The notes below the pieces were generated by a model, which was given only the letters and a program-made list of their open reading frames with translations, was not told the DNA's origin and did not search any database. This document shows, piece after piece, positions 40,944 to 48,942 of a stretch of 64,000 nt of DNA. Numbering within the stretch: the first letter of the stretch is position 1; the number at the start of each line of letters is the position of its first letter. This DNA is from UBA4744 sp963717135 (GTDB taxonomy: Bacteria; Actinomycetota; Acidimicrobiia; Spongiisociales; UBA4744), in contig CAVQVN010000003.1 in the NCBI GenBank assembly GCA_963717135.1, positions 248,001-312,000 of the forward strand, in the 5' to 3' direction. The position numbers and the translations under genes are program-made.

Positions 40944-42671
40944 TCATTCCCCGGACTGAAACCCATCCTCCCCTTCGATCAGGGGCAGCACTACGCGGAA
41001 GGTCGACCCGACCCCCAGTTGACTCTCTACCTCCACACGTCCGCCATGCCGTTCCGCTACATGCTTGACGATGGCCAGACCCAGGCCGGTTCCTCCTGTG
41101 TGCCGAGAACGCGCTACATCGACGCGGTAGAAACGTTCGAATACCCGAGGCAGATCGCGAGTGGGTATCCCCACGCCGTTGTCGGCCACCTCGAGCACAG
41201 CTTCGTTCCCAACGGGCCGGACCGCAATTCGCACCTCACCGCCGGCTGCGTATCTTTGAGCATTGTCGAGCAGGTTCCGAACCGCCAGGCCCAAGTCAGA
41301 TCGACTTCCGTAAACGGCAACCGGCTCGGTTTGCACAATCAACTTCACCGGCGCCTTGCCGCTCGCATGCTCGAGCCGGGCAGCCTCGTCTCGCACCGTC
41401 TCGTCAAAACCCACTCTCTCGAACACCGGATACTCGGTCTCGAGGCGCGAGAGGTCGAGAAGGTCGCCGACCACCCTTCCCAGGCGGACGGCATTCACCC
41501 GAACCTGCTCGGCAAAGGTCCTGGCAGCCTCTGGATCCTCGTCGACGGCCCGCAGGATGGTCTCCGCACCGGCCCGAATCGCCGAAATGGGTGTCTTCAA
41601 CTCGTGCGAGGCGTCGGCCACAAAGTCCCGCCGCATTGCCTCCACCCGAAAAGCCTCCGTGACGTCCTGCAAGACCAACAAGACGCTGCCCGACTTATGA
41701 GGCACCATGGCGGATGCCATCAGTCGCCGGGTAGGGACACCATGGTCGAAACCCCCGTGCGCCGGCCCGCCACCGAAGCGGGCTCTACCGGCCAGTTCCT
41801 GGAGTGGGCCGGGGAGTTCAGCCAGTGTTACGCGCTCCCCGATGGCGGATCGGGCCCACGTATTGGCATAGGCCACGGAATCGTCGGCTGCTATCAAAAT
41901 CACCCCTTCTTCAAGGGCGTCGAGGATTCGATCACGAACCAACCGTTCGTCGTCGCTCTGCTCCGCCCGGTGGCGTAGCTCACCCGCCATCCGGTTCACC
42001 GTGTCCGCCATTCGTTGCAGCTCAATAGTCGACTTGCCCCCCACCTGCGCCGAACCGTCGCCGTCGGCAATGGCCACCGCCGACCTGGTCACGAGCTGAA
42101 TCGGGCGCACGATCCGGCGGGCGATCAGCCAGACAACGCCAACTCCCACGAGGGCAGCAGCCAGACCGGCGACGGCAATGGCGGTTCGCAAACCGCGGAG
42201 ACTTTCGGCAATCACATTGACCGGTTCGGCGACCCGTACGATCCGGCCATCGCCGGTCGGAGGTACTGCTACATAGCGGTACTCCACGCCAACGCTGGCG
42301 CTGACTCTGGTAGCGACACCGATGCCTCCGGCCAGCGCCGCCTGTACTTCCGGCCGTTGCGCGTGGTTCTCCATGCCGGCCTCATCACGAGACGAATCAA
42401 AAAGGACCCCTCCACCAATGTCGATGACGGTGACCCGCAAACTCTCGTTGTTGGCCCACTCCAGAATGCTCTGCGTCAATTCACCCTCACCGGCCACAAC
42501 AGCCCGCAACAGAAGCGCCTGCGATTCGAGCGAGTCGGTCAGATCGTCGAGCAGCTGGTTCTCGAGAACCCGATTGAGGACCACCCCGAGGATCAAGAGG
42601 ACCACCAGCACGGCGAGCGCGTACCAGGTGAGAAGCTGACGAGCCAGCGTTCGGTGCCGTTTCTCAGTCAT
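40944..42671 (-). CDS. phoR: Phosphate-sensing histidine kinase, PhoR/SenX3-like
   Basis: Inner-membrane kinase of 575 residues. Two membrane segments (about 15-35 and 162-185) enclose an extracytoplasmic domain, followed by HAMP (about 186-238), a PAS domain (about 250-335), the H-box FVADASHELKTPISAIR (about 350-366), and the N, G1, F and G2 boxes NLLDNAQRY, DNGVGI, FERFYRV and GGTGLGLAIV. It is the last gene of the pst-pho operon, and its ATG overlaps the regulator by eight bases. Through PhoU and Pst it should sense phosphate supply. Confidence 0.92.
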   Translation of the reverse strand: MTEKRHRTLARQLLTWYALAVLVVLLILGVVLNRVLENQLLDDLTDSLESQALLLRAVVAGEGELTQSILEWANNESLRVTVIDIGGGVLFDSSRDEAGMENHAQRPEVQAALAGGIGVATRVSASVGVEYRYVAVPPTGDGRIVRVAEPVNVIAESLRGLRTAIAVAGLAAALVGVGVVWLIARRIVRPIQLVTRSAVAIADGDGSAQVGGKSTIELQRMADTVNRMAGELRHRAEQSDDERLVRDRILDALEEGVILIAADDSVAYANTWARSAIGERVTLAELPGPLQELAGRARFGGGPAHGGFDHGVPTRRLMASAMVPHKSGSVLLVLQDVTEAFRVEAMRRDFVADASHELKTPISAIRAGAETILRAVDEDPEAARTFAEQVRVNAVRLGRVVGDLLDLSRLETEYPVFERVGFDETVRDEAARLEHASGKAPVKLIVQTEPVAVYGSRSDLGLAVRNLLDNAQRYAAGGEVRIAVRPVGNEAVLEVADNGVGIPTRDLPRVFERFYRVDVARSRHTGGTGLGLAIVKHVAERHGGRVEVESQLGVGSTFRVVLPLIEGEDGFQSGE

Positions 42672-43371
42672 CTGTGAACTTGTAACCGAGGCCCCGAACC
42701 GTCACCAGATGAACCGGTCGATGGGGATCTTCTTCAATTTTGTTTCTGATCCGACGGATGTGAACATCCAGGGTCTTCATATCGCCGTAGTAGCCGGGTC
42801 CCCACACTTCTTCGATGAGGTATTCGCGCGTGAGGAGCCGGCCCATTCGGCGGAGAAAGGTTGTGACAAGATCGAACTCCTTGGGGCGGAAATCGACCGG
42901 TTCGCCGCGCACGGTCGCTTCGTGCCTCGCGACGTCTAGCCGAACCGGCCCGCCCTCCAGGATGTCCTCCGTGAGTTCCGGGTCCGGAGCAATCATCGCT
43001 ACCCGGCGAAGATTGGCACCAACCCGGGCGATCAGCTCTCTCATCGAAAACGGCTTGGTGACATAATCGTCTGCGCCGACTTCGAGTCCCGCCACTTTGT
43101 CCGCCTCGGCATCTTTGGCAGTGACGATGATGATCGGGACGCTCGACTCGGCTCGCAGCGCCCGGCACACATCGAGCCCGGCCATTTCCGGAAGCATCAG
43201 ATCGAGCAAGATCAAGTCGGGCGGCTCCAGTCGGGCACGCCGGAGGGCGTCACGTCCGTCACCAACGACCTCGACGTCATACCCTTCGCGTTCGAGGTTG
43301 TAACGAATCGTGTCGGCCAGGCTCGCTTCATCCTCGACGATCAGCACCCGTCGAGCGCGATCAACGGTCAT
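42664..43371 (-). CDS. phoP: Phosphate response regulator, PhoP/RegX3-like
   Basis: OmpR-family regulator of 235 residues. Receiver domain with Asp57 (LILLDLMLPEMAG), acidic pair at 13-14 and Lys in YVTKPFSMREL. The winged helix has FRPKEFDLVTTFLRRMGRLLTREYLIEEVWG (about 160-190) and ends VRGLGYKF. Overlaps: ATGA with the phoU stop and eight bases with phoR. It should bind the Pho box found upstream of pstS. Naming as phoP or regX3 depends on the lineage. Confidence 0.92.
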   Translation of the reverse strand: MTVDRARRVLIVEDEASLADTIRYNLEREGYDVEVVGDGRDALRRARLEPPDLILLDLMLPEMAGLDVCRALRAESSVPIIIVTAKDAEADKVAGLEVGADDYVTKPFSMRELIARVGANLRRVAMIAPDPELTEDILEGGPVRLDVARHEATVRGEPVDFRPKEFDLVTTFLRRMGRLLTREYLIEEVWGPGYYGDMKTLDVHIRRIRNKIEEDPHRPVHLVTVRGLGYKFTDD

Positions 43372-44049
43372 GACGGATCTGTGTCCGGTCTGGTGAATTC
43401 CTGGAACTCGCCCGTGAGCAGGAAAGCTACTTGTTCGGCAATGTCGACGGCCTGATCACCCACCCGTTCCAACGCCCTCGAAACCATCAACATGGGCACC
43501 GCCCATTCGAGTACCTCCTGATCGGGAGCGCAGCGAGCAACTTCGGTGGTCATGCTCCGGTTGAGCCGGTTCACCGGCTCATCCATTTCCGGCACCCGCA
43601 GGGCCAGCGTGAGATCCCTTTGGACGAACGCATCCATCGCGGTCCGTACCATCGGTTGGACCAGATCGCCCATCTCCCGCAGGTGCTCGAGGATCATCGG
43701 TTCGCGAGCGTGGCCCTCGATCGACTTGACGACTTTGGCGATATTGGCGGCCTGGTCCCCCATGCGTTCCAGGGTCACCAGGAGATGCAAGCACCGAGGA
43801 CATCAAACGCAGGTCGATGGCCACGGGTGTCTGCAGGGCCATGGTCTCCAGCCATTTCTCATGAATCAGGAGGTACTTGTCGTCGATTTGCTGGTCCTCG
43901 GCAACCACCTGGCCGGCCAGGGTGATGTCGTTGCGGAAGAGGGCATCCACGGCCCGGCCGACGGCGCGCTCTGCCATACCGGCCATCAAGACCAGCTCTT
44001 GTTCGATCGTCTTCAATTCGTCGTGGAAGTGCCGTCTTGGGGTCGTCAT
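43368..44049 (-). pseudogene. phoU: Phosphate-system regulator PhoU, interrupted by a one-base frameshift
   Basis: The first frame reads MTTPRRHFHDELKTIEQELV to AIDLRLMSSV. One extra base at about 43790 shifts it, and the next frame continues LHLLVTLERMGDQAANIAKV and, in the second repeat, MLMVSRALERVGDQAVDIAE. Without the extra base the protein is about 226 residues, the normal two-bundle PhoU with both ExxxD/ERxGD metal motifs. Both ends overlap neighbours as ATGA, so the gene is embedded in an intact operon. PhoU links Pst activity to the PhoR kinase. A sequencing indel is likely, as loss usually derepresses the regulon. Confidence 0.87.
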
Positions 44050-44882
44050 CCGAACCGTCCGGTGATGTAGTCCTCGGTCTCCTTCTTGCCGGGCCTCGTG
44101 AAAAGCTCCGCCGTCGCTCCGAATTCAACCACCTGGCCGGCCCGGTCCTGGTCCATGTTGAGGAAAGCGGTGAAGTCGGAGGCACGAGCCGCCTGCTGCA
44201 TGTTGTGAGTGACGATGATGATCGTGTATCGCTCCTTCAGTTCTTGAATGAGTTCCTCGATCCGCAACGTGGCGATCGGGTCGAGGGCCGAGGTCGGCTC
44301 ATCCATCAGAATGATCTCCGGCTTGACGGCAATGGTGCGAGCGATGCACAACCGTTGCTGCTGACCACCCGAAAGCGACAATGCGGATTGATCGAGCTTG
44401 TCGTTCACCTCATCCCAAAGGGCCGCCTGGCGAAGTGACTGTTCGACGAGATCATCCATATTGCCCTTGTAGCCATTGACCTTGGCTCCCCAGGCGACGT
44501 TGTCGTAGATGCTCTTGGGAAACGGATTGGGTTTCTGAAACACCATTCCCACCCGGCGCCGAACCTCCACCGGATCGATAGATTCCTCGTAGATGTCATT
44601 GCCGTGGAAAAAGACCCGGCCCTCGACCCGCGAGGTTGGAATGAGGTCGTTCATACGGTTGAAAGCCCTCAGCACGGTGCTCTTGCCACACCCCGAAGGC
44701 CCGATCAGAGCAGTTATGTAGTTGTCCCGGAACTGGAGCGAGACGTTCTTGACGGCCCGGAAGGATCCGTAGAAGATGCTCATATCTACGGTCTCCATGG
44801 CATGGGTCACCAGGGTTTCGTCATCGGTCGCACTCGGCGCGCCGGTGGTGAGAATCTCGATTCCTCGATCATCGGACGCCAT
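44046..44882 (-). CDS. pstB: Phosphate ABC transporter ATP-binding protein
   Basis: ATPase of 278 residues. Walker A GPSGCGKSTVLRAFNRMND (the PstB-specific form, about 63-81), Q-loop FQKPNPFPKSIYDNV, signature LSGGQQQRLCIARTI, Walker B IILMDEPTSALDPIA and the H-loop VTHNMQQAAR. The N-terminal 30 residues are an extra polar stretch. GAGGAGA before ATG 44882 supports this start over one six codons upstream. It is one base from pstA and overlaps phoU. Confidence 0.96.
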   Translation of the reverse strand: MASDDRGIEILTTGAPSATDDETLVTHAMETVDMSIFYGSFRAVKNVSLQFRDNYITALIGPSGCGKSTVLRAFNRMNDLIPTSRVEGRVFFHGNDIYEESIDPVEVRRRVGMVFQKPNPFPKSIYDNVAWGAKVNGYKGNMDDLVEQSLRQAALWDEVNDKLDQSALSLSGGQQQRLCIARTIAVKPEIILMDEPTSALDPIATLRIEELIQELKERYTIIIVTHNMQQAARASDFTAFLNMDQDRAGQVVEFGATAELFTRPGKKETEDYITGRFG

Positions 44883-44883
44883 C

Positions 44884-46239
44884 TCAGATTCTCCTCGCAT
44901 ACCGGTTGCGGAGTATCACGGCGGTGGCGTTCAAGGTCAACAGCATGACCAGCAACACGAGGATGGCGGCGGCGGCAATGTTGCGGAACTCGTCCTGGGG
45001 ACGGGACGTCCATTGGAAGATCTGGATCGGCAGCGCCGTGAACTTGGCAAAGGGCCCGTTCGGATCGGTGGTGATGAAGGTCGAAGCCCCCACTACTACC
45101 AGGGGAGCCGTCTCCCCGAGCGCCCGGGCGACGGCCAGGATCGTGCCGGTGAGGATTCCCGGCAAGGCATTGGGCAGCACATGGGATCGGGTGGTTTGCC
45201 ACTTGGTGGCGCCGAGGGCCAGACCGGCCTGACGGAGCGATCGGGGGACCGCCCGGATGGCCTCCTGAGAGTTGATGATGATGATCGGCAAGATCAGCAG
45301 ACCCAGTGTGAGGCCGGCGGCAACGATGGTCCGGCCGTTGGCCGTCGTACCCTCACCGACGCCGAAAAGCGCTCCGCTCGAAAAGGCCTCGAGAGCCCGT
45401 ACGAAGATTGCCAGACCCAGCATGCCGTAGATGATCGACGGCACGCCGGCCAGGTTGTTGATGTTGGTCTGGATCAGTCGGTTGAGCCGATTATCGGACG
45501 CGTACTCCTCCAGATAGATGGCCGCCCCGACCCCCACCGGGAAGGAGAACAGCAACGTGATGGCGACGATCCACAGCGATCCGAGCACGGCGGTCCGCAC
45601 GCCGGCCACCGCCGGGTCGGGAGCCTGCGGGCTGACCAGGAATCTTCCACTCAACCAGGACCGGAACACCAGTTCCGCCTGCGGGTACTCCGCATCCGCC
45701 ACCGCCCTGACTTCACTTCGCGAGAACACCGATTCGAAGAGCGTCCAAGTCTGCAGAACCGTCGGCTGCACGACTCTTTCGACCACCAGCTGGTAGACAC
45801 CCGCCTGGTCCCGGGCAGGAGCCGAACAACCGGAGACGGGCTCTGGACCCGCGCACAACTCCGCATACTTGGCTTCGCTTTCGAACACGAGCCGGTCGTC
45901 GAAAAAGCGCTGGTCCCGCTCGAGCCGGCGGCCCACGTTGTTGGATATCGTCCGCTGGAGCAACGAGACGAGATCCGTCTTGGAGAGGTCGGCGAGATCA
46001 ACGTCCGCGCCATATCCGAGATCGGCCACCAGTTCCCGGGGCTGTACCTCGTTCTCGAGAGCTACGTACCCGAAGGACGAATCAATGACTTTGAGAAGCA
46101 AAGTGAGGAGGGCAACGACGGCCAGCATCAGAGCGGCCAGGAATGCGAACTTGAAGATCGTCCCCCGCCGATGTCGTTCGGCGACGGCCTTCGCCAGTTC
46201 GGCGCCATCCGGGTAGGCGGCCTCGGCCTGTGAACTCAT
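44884..46239 (-). CDS. pstA: Phosphate ABC transporter permease PstA with a large extracytoplasmic insert
   Basis: Membrane subunit of 451 residues, against about 290 in ordinary PstA. The first membrane segment (about 28-50) is followed by an insert of roughly 150 residues (about 60-215), predicted outside the membrane and carrying two Cys (ELCAGPEPVSGCSAP), then the normal core of five membrane segments with GVGAAIYLEEYASDN and the EAA loop EAIRAVPRSLRQAGLALGA (about 340). Its start overlaps pstC as ATGA. Long PstA forms occur in some actinobacteria; the insert's role is unknown. Confidence 0.93.
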   Translation of the reverse strand: MSSQAEAAYPDGAELAKAVAERHRRGTIFKFAFLAALMLAVVALLTLLLKVIDSSFGYVALENEVQPRELVADLGYGADVDLADLSKTDLVSLLQRTISNNVGRRLERDQRFFDDRLVFESEAKYAELCAGPEPVSGCSAPARDQAGVYQLVVERVVQPTVLQTWTLFESVFSRSEVRAVADAEYPQAELVFRSWLSGRFLVSPQAPDPAVAGVRTAVLGSLWIVAITLLFSFPVGVGAAIYLEEYASDNRLNRLIQTNINNLAGVPSIIYGMLGLAIFVRALEAFSSGALFGVGEGTTANGRTIVAAGLTLGLLILPIIIINSQEAIRAVPRSLRQAGLALGATKWQTTRSHVLPNALPGILTGTILAVARALGETAPLVVVGASTFITTDPNGPFAKFTALPIQIFQWTSRPQDEFRNIAAAAILVLLVMLLTLNATAVILRNRYARRI

Positions 46240-47213
46240 TCGTAGACCTCCCGGAAGCGCGCCACGAACCGACGGCTCAGCATGTTGAGGGACAGAGTTA
46301 TCAAGAAAAGCGTCAGGCCGATCGCGAAAATACTGTTGTAGTCGATGGAGTCGTAGCTGAGATCGCCACCGCTGATCCTCACGATATGTCCGGTCATCGT
46401 CTCACCCGCCACAAACGGGTTGAGGATGTGCCCGAACAGGCTGTCTTGGCCCAGGGTGAAGTTCTTGGGTCCGGCGCCGGCTGCAATCGCCACCACCATC
46501 GTCTCACCTATCGCCCGGGATATCGCGACGACGAAGGCGGCCGCGATCCCCGACAGCGCAGCCGGCACCACGACCCGGATCGACGTTTCCAGCTTGGTCG
46601 CCCCCAGAGCGTGCGCAGCCTCTCGGAGCGACATAGGGACCGCGTGCAGGGCATCCTCGGCCATCGAGCTGACCAGAGGGATGATCAGAATCCCCACCAC
46701 AATGCCGGCGGAGGCGTCGTTGAAGACCTCCACGACGCCGTCACCCAGAATCGATCTGAGCAGCGGGGTCATGAAAGTCAAGGCGAAGTACCCGTACACA
46801 ACCGTCGGAATCCCGGCCAGGACTTCGAGGATTGGTTTGAGGATCCCACGCGCACGATTCGAGGCGTACTCGCTCAGGTAGATCGCGGTAGCGAGTCCAA
46901 TCGGCAGAGCCACCGTCATGGCGATGACACTCACCATCACGGTGGCCAGCACCAGCGGCCAGATCCCGAAATCCAGGATGGCCGGCTGCCAGGTAGTCGA
47001 CGAGAAGAACTCGCCGAGCGTCACATCCTCCGATTGGAAGAACAACAGCGCTTCTTTGCCCAGTTCGAAAACGATTCCAATCGTGGTGACGATAGAAATG
47101 GCGGCGGCCACGAAAAGCGATCCCTGGATCAGCATCTCTAGCGGACGCGGTCGCCTTTTCAGGCTCGCTGCCCGGATGTCTCCAACCGTCGAAGCTTCCG
47201 TCGCCATGATCAT
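46236..47213 (-). CDS. pstC: Phosphate ABC transporter permease
   Basis: Membrane subunit of 325 residues with six membrane segments. PstC motifs: GIWPLVLATVMVSVIAMTVALPIGLATAIYLSEYA (about 85-120), LAGIPTVVYGYFAL, and the EAA loop DALHAVPMSLREAAHALGAT (about 210-229). An N-terminal charged region of about 25 residues precedes the first segment. It partners PstA. It begins 62 bases after pstS, separated by a strong hairpin. Confidence 0.95.
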   Translation of the reverse strand: MIMATEASTVGDIRAASLKRRPRPLEMLIQGSLFVAAAISIVTTIGIVFELGKEALLFFQSEDVTLGEFFSSTTWQPAILDFGIWPLVLATVMVSVIAMTVALPIGLATAIYLSEYASNRARGILKPILEVLAGIPTVVYGYFALTFMTPLLRSILGDGVVEVFNDASAGIVVGILIIPLVSSMAEDALHAVPMSLREAAHALGATKLETSIRVVVPAALSGIAAAFVVAISRAIGETMVVAIAAGAGPKNFTLGQDSLFGHILNPFVAGETMTGHIVRISGGDLSYDSIDYNSIFAIGLTLFLITLSLNMLSRRFVARFREVYE

Positions 47214-47228
47214 CCCCAGCGTAGAAGA

Positions 47229-47262
47229 GCGGGGTGGGATCGCAGTAATGCGCCCACCCCGC
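47229..47262 (-). promoter_or_regulatory. Intercistronic hairpin between pstS and pstC
   Basis: GCGGGGTGGG and CCCACCCCGC pair over 10 perfect bases around a 14-nt loop (itself with CGC/GCG ends), 14 bases after the pstS stop. No U-run. The position matches the hairpins of the two amino-acid operons. Confidence 0.8.
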
Positions 47263-47275
47263 GGGAGGCAGTTGC

Positions 47276-48316
47276 TCAGCTCATCGCGTCGAGCCAGGCT
47301 TGTTGCGCCGTCTCGAGCGCAGCCTGGGGCGCCGGGAAGTAGCCGACCTGGATGATCTCATCGTTCACGTAGGTGAGATAGAAGTTGATGAAATCACCAA
47401 CCTGCGGCTTCTCCTTCATGATGTCCGCCGTGCTGTAGATGAACAGGGGCCGGGCGAGCGGATAAGTACCTGCATCGACGTTGGCCTCGTTCGGTTCCAC
47501 ACCCTCGATGGACAGCACGTTCAGCTGATCGGAGTTCTCGGCGTAATAGGCGAACCCGAAAAAGCCGACGGCGCAGGTAGTCGCGGGATCGTCGGGATTA
47601 CAACCATCCCCCTCAATACCCTGGACGAGCACGTTGTCATCCTCGGATAGCTGCAGATTGGCCGCGTTCAGGATCGGAGCTTCGTCCTCATCGAAGACCT
47701 CCTCAACGAAGTAATCGAAAGTTCCCGAATCGGTTCCCGGGATGAAGCGCTGAATCGGGTTGGCAGGCCAATCAGGACGGACATCCTGCCAGGTGACGGC
47801 GGTCGAGAACAGTGTTGCCAGCTCCGCCAGAGTGAGGTCGGCGGCGAAAGTGTTGGCAGGGCTAACCGAGACGGCCAGCGCATCCGTGCCGACGCGAAAC
47901 TCGATCGGCTCCCGTCCGATGCTCCGGCACGACTCGATCTCCGAATCCTTGATGGGCCGGCTGGCGTTGGAGATGTCGGTCTCACCGGTCTCACAGAAGC
48001 GCTCAAATCCAGCCCCCGACCCGATGCTGTCGATGGTGATTTGTCCTCCGTAGCCTTCATCGATGAAGCGGGCAACGATCGCCTCGGACAGGGGAAACAC
48101 TGTGGAGCTCCCGGCCGTGACGATGTCTCCGGTCACATCGAGAGGATCGACCACGGGCAACATGCCGTCGCCCGACGCAGCCGAGGTCGTTGTGGTCGTT
48201 GTCGTCGCGACACCCGAGGTCGTTGTGGTCGTCGGCTCGGTGTCGCTGCCACATGCCGCCGCGATCAATGCGATAAGTGCGAGTACCGTCGCCAGACGGT
48301 AGCTGCGTTTCATCAT
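47276..48316 (-). CDS. pstS: Phosphate-binding lipoprotein
   Basis: Extracytoplasmic receptor of 346 residues. The signal peptide ends LIAAAC (Cys at about 22), followed by a Thr-rich linker (TEPTTTTTSGVATTTTTTTS). The phosphate site motifs are ITAGSSTVFPLSEAI-like (VTAGSSTVFPLSEA, about 69-82), IGSGAGFERFCETGETDISNASR (about 102-124) and PGTDSGTFDYFVEE (about 196-209). It starts the pst-pho operon, behind AGGAG, a leader hairpin and a Pho box, so it should be strongly induced when phosphate is low. Confidence 0.96.
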   Translation of the reverse strand: MMKRSYRLATVLALIALIAAACGSDTEPTTTTTSGVATTTTTTTSAASGDGMLPVVDPLDVTGDIVTAGSSTVFPLSEAIVARFIDEGYGGQITIDSIGSGAGFERFCETGETDISNASRPIKDSEIESCRSIGREPIEFRVGTDALAVSVSPANTFAADLTLAELATLFSTAVTWQDVRPDWPANPIQRFIPGTDSGTFDYFVEEVFDEDEAPILNAANLQLSEDDNVLVQGIEGDGCNPDDPATTCAVGFFGFAYYAENSDQLNVLSIEGVEPNEANVDAGTYPLARPLFIYSTADIMKEKPQVGDFINFYLTYVNDEIIQVGYFPAPQAALETAQQAWLDAMS

Positions 48317-48335
48317 GGGGATCTCCTTCAGTGAG

Positions 48336-48366
48336 TTTCGGGCCGGTTATTGGTCCGGCCCCCGAA
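48336..48366 (-). promoter_or_regulatory. Leader hairpin of pstS mRNA
   Basis: TTTCGGGCCGG pairs with CCGGCCCCCGAAA (with a small bulge) around an 8-nt loop, about five bases upstream of the pstS Shine-Dalgarno site. It may stabilise the message or affect translation. Confidence 0.5.
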
Positions 48367-48399
48367 ACGGTACGAGGCCCAGTTGACGCCACGACTGCC

Positions 48400-48421
48400 G
48401 CAAAGTAAACGGAGGGTGAAC
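48400..48421 (-). promoter_or_regulatory. Pho box upstream of pstS
   Basis: On the minus strand two 11-bp direct repeats, GTTCACCCTCC and GTTTACTTTGC, abut each other. This matches the actinobacterial PhoP direct-repeat unit (GTTCACC-type, 11-bp spacing). It lies about 85 bases upstream of the pstS start, which fits activation by the PhoP encoded in the same operon. Confidence 0.75.
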
Positions 48422-48535
48422 ACTCTATCTCGAATCGTGTCTGCGTTCTTGGAGATTTCGGCCGCGGTTCATGATGCTGACACATGACTGTCACCGGAAG
48501 TTCAACTGGCCGACCTAGGTTGCGCCAACCGACCC

Positions 48536-48661
48536 ATGAGCGCCACCGCCGTCATCACACTCCTGATCGTCATAGTCGCCCTAGGGATCGCGGCAGTAGT
48601 CAGCTCCGTCTACTACGAGTCGATCGATGAAGATGAGGAGAGAGTGCCTCGTGACTCGTGA
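48536..48661 (+). CDS. Possible 41-residue single-pass membrane protein
   Basis: ATG 48536 opens a frame for 41 residues: a membrane segment (about 5-24, AVITLLIVIVALGIAAVVSS) and an acidic tail YYESIDEDEERVPRDS. The hydrophobic-acidic plan is that of real small membrane proteins. There is no Shine-Dalgarno site; a leaderless mRNA is possible. Its last two codons and stop are part of a GTGACTC heptamer array. The rest of the 625-base gap between pstS and the beta-propeller gene holds the pst control region and no other gene. Confidence 0.35.
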   Translation: MSATAVITLLIVIVALGIAAVVSSVYYESIDEDEERVPRDS

Positions 48662-48685
48662 CTCACTGCTCGGGACTCGTGGCGT
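48651..48685. repeat. Heptamer run (GTGACTC) after the small membrane ORF
   Basis: GTGACTC x2, ACTGCTC, GGGACTC and GTGGCGT run in register. The second unit holds the TGA stop of the 41-residue frame. The motif is shared with 5753-5816. Confidence 0.7.
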
Positions 48686-48942
48686 CGTCGACTGCCGCGC
48701 TGCCCCGGCCGGCCTAGGGAACCTTGGTCGCGACACCTAAAAGACCACAACGATGTGCCAAGAAGGCAGCCGCCCAGCCGCTGCGGTTCTGCTAACTCGC
48801 CGAGCGACCACACCGCCCCGAAGACCGATGCAATGTCGGTCGTCGATAGCAGGTACTGCGTAGGGGTACACGGAGCGGACCCTCCCCGGGAACCTTCCTC
48901 GCCACTCTCTGCGTCGGAGAGTCAACAGCGAGGGAGACACCC

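Noticed and set aside
44776..46233. Plus-strand open frame of 485 codons
   Set aside because: Antisense to pstA; no recognisable domain and overlapping start codons of the real operon genes argue against it.
48376..48395. GTTGACGCCACG upstream of pstS as another palindromic-element arm
   Set aside because: Only one arm-like stretch is present and no inverted partner lies 22 bases away on either side.
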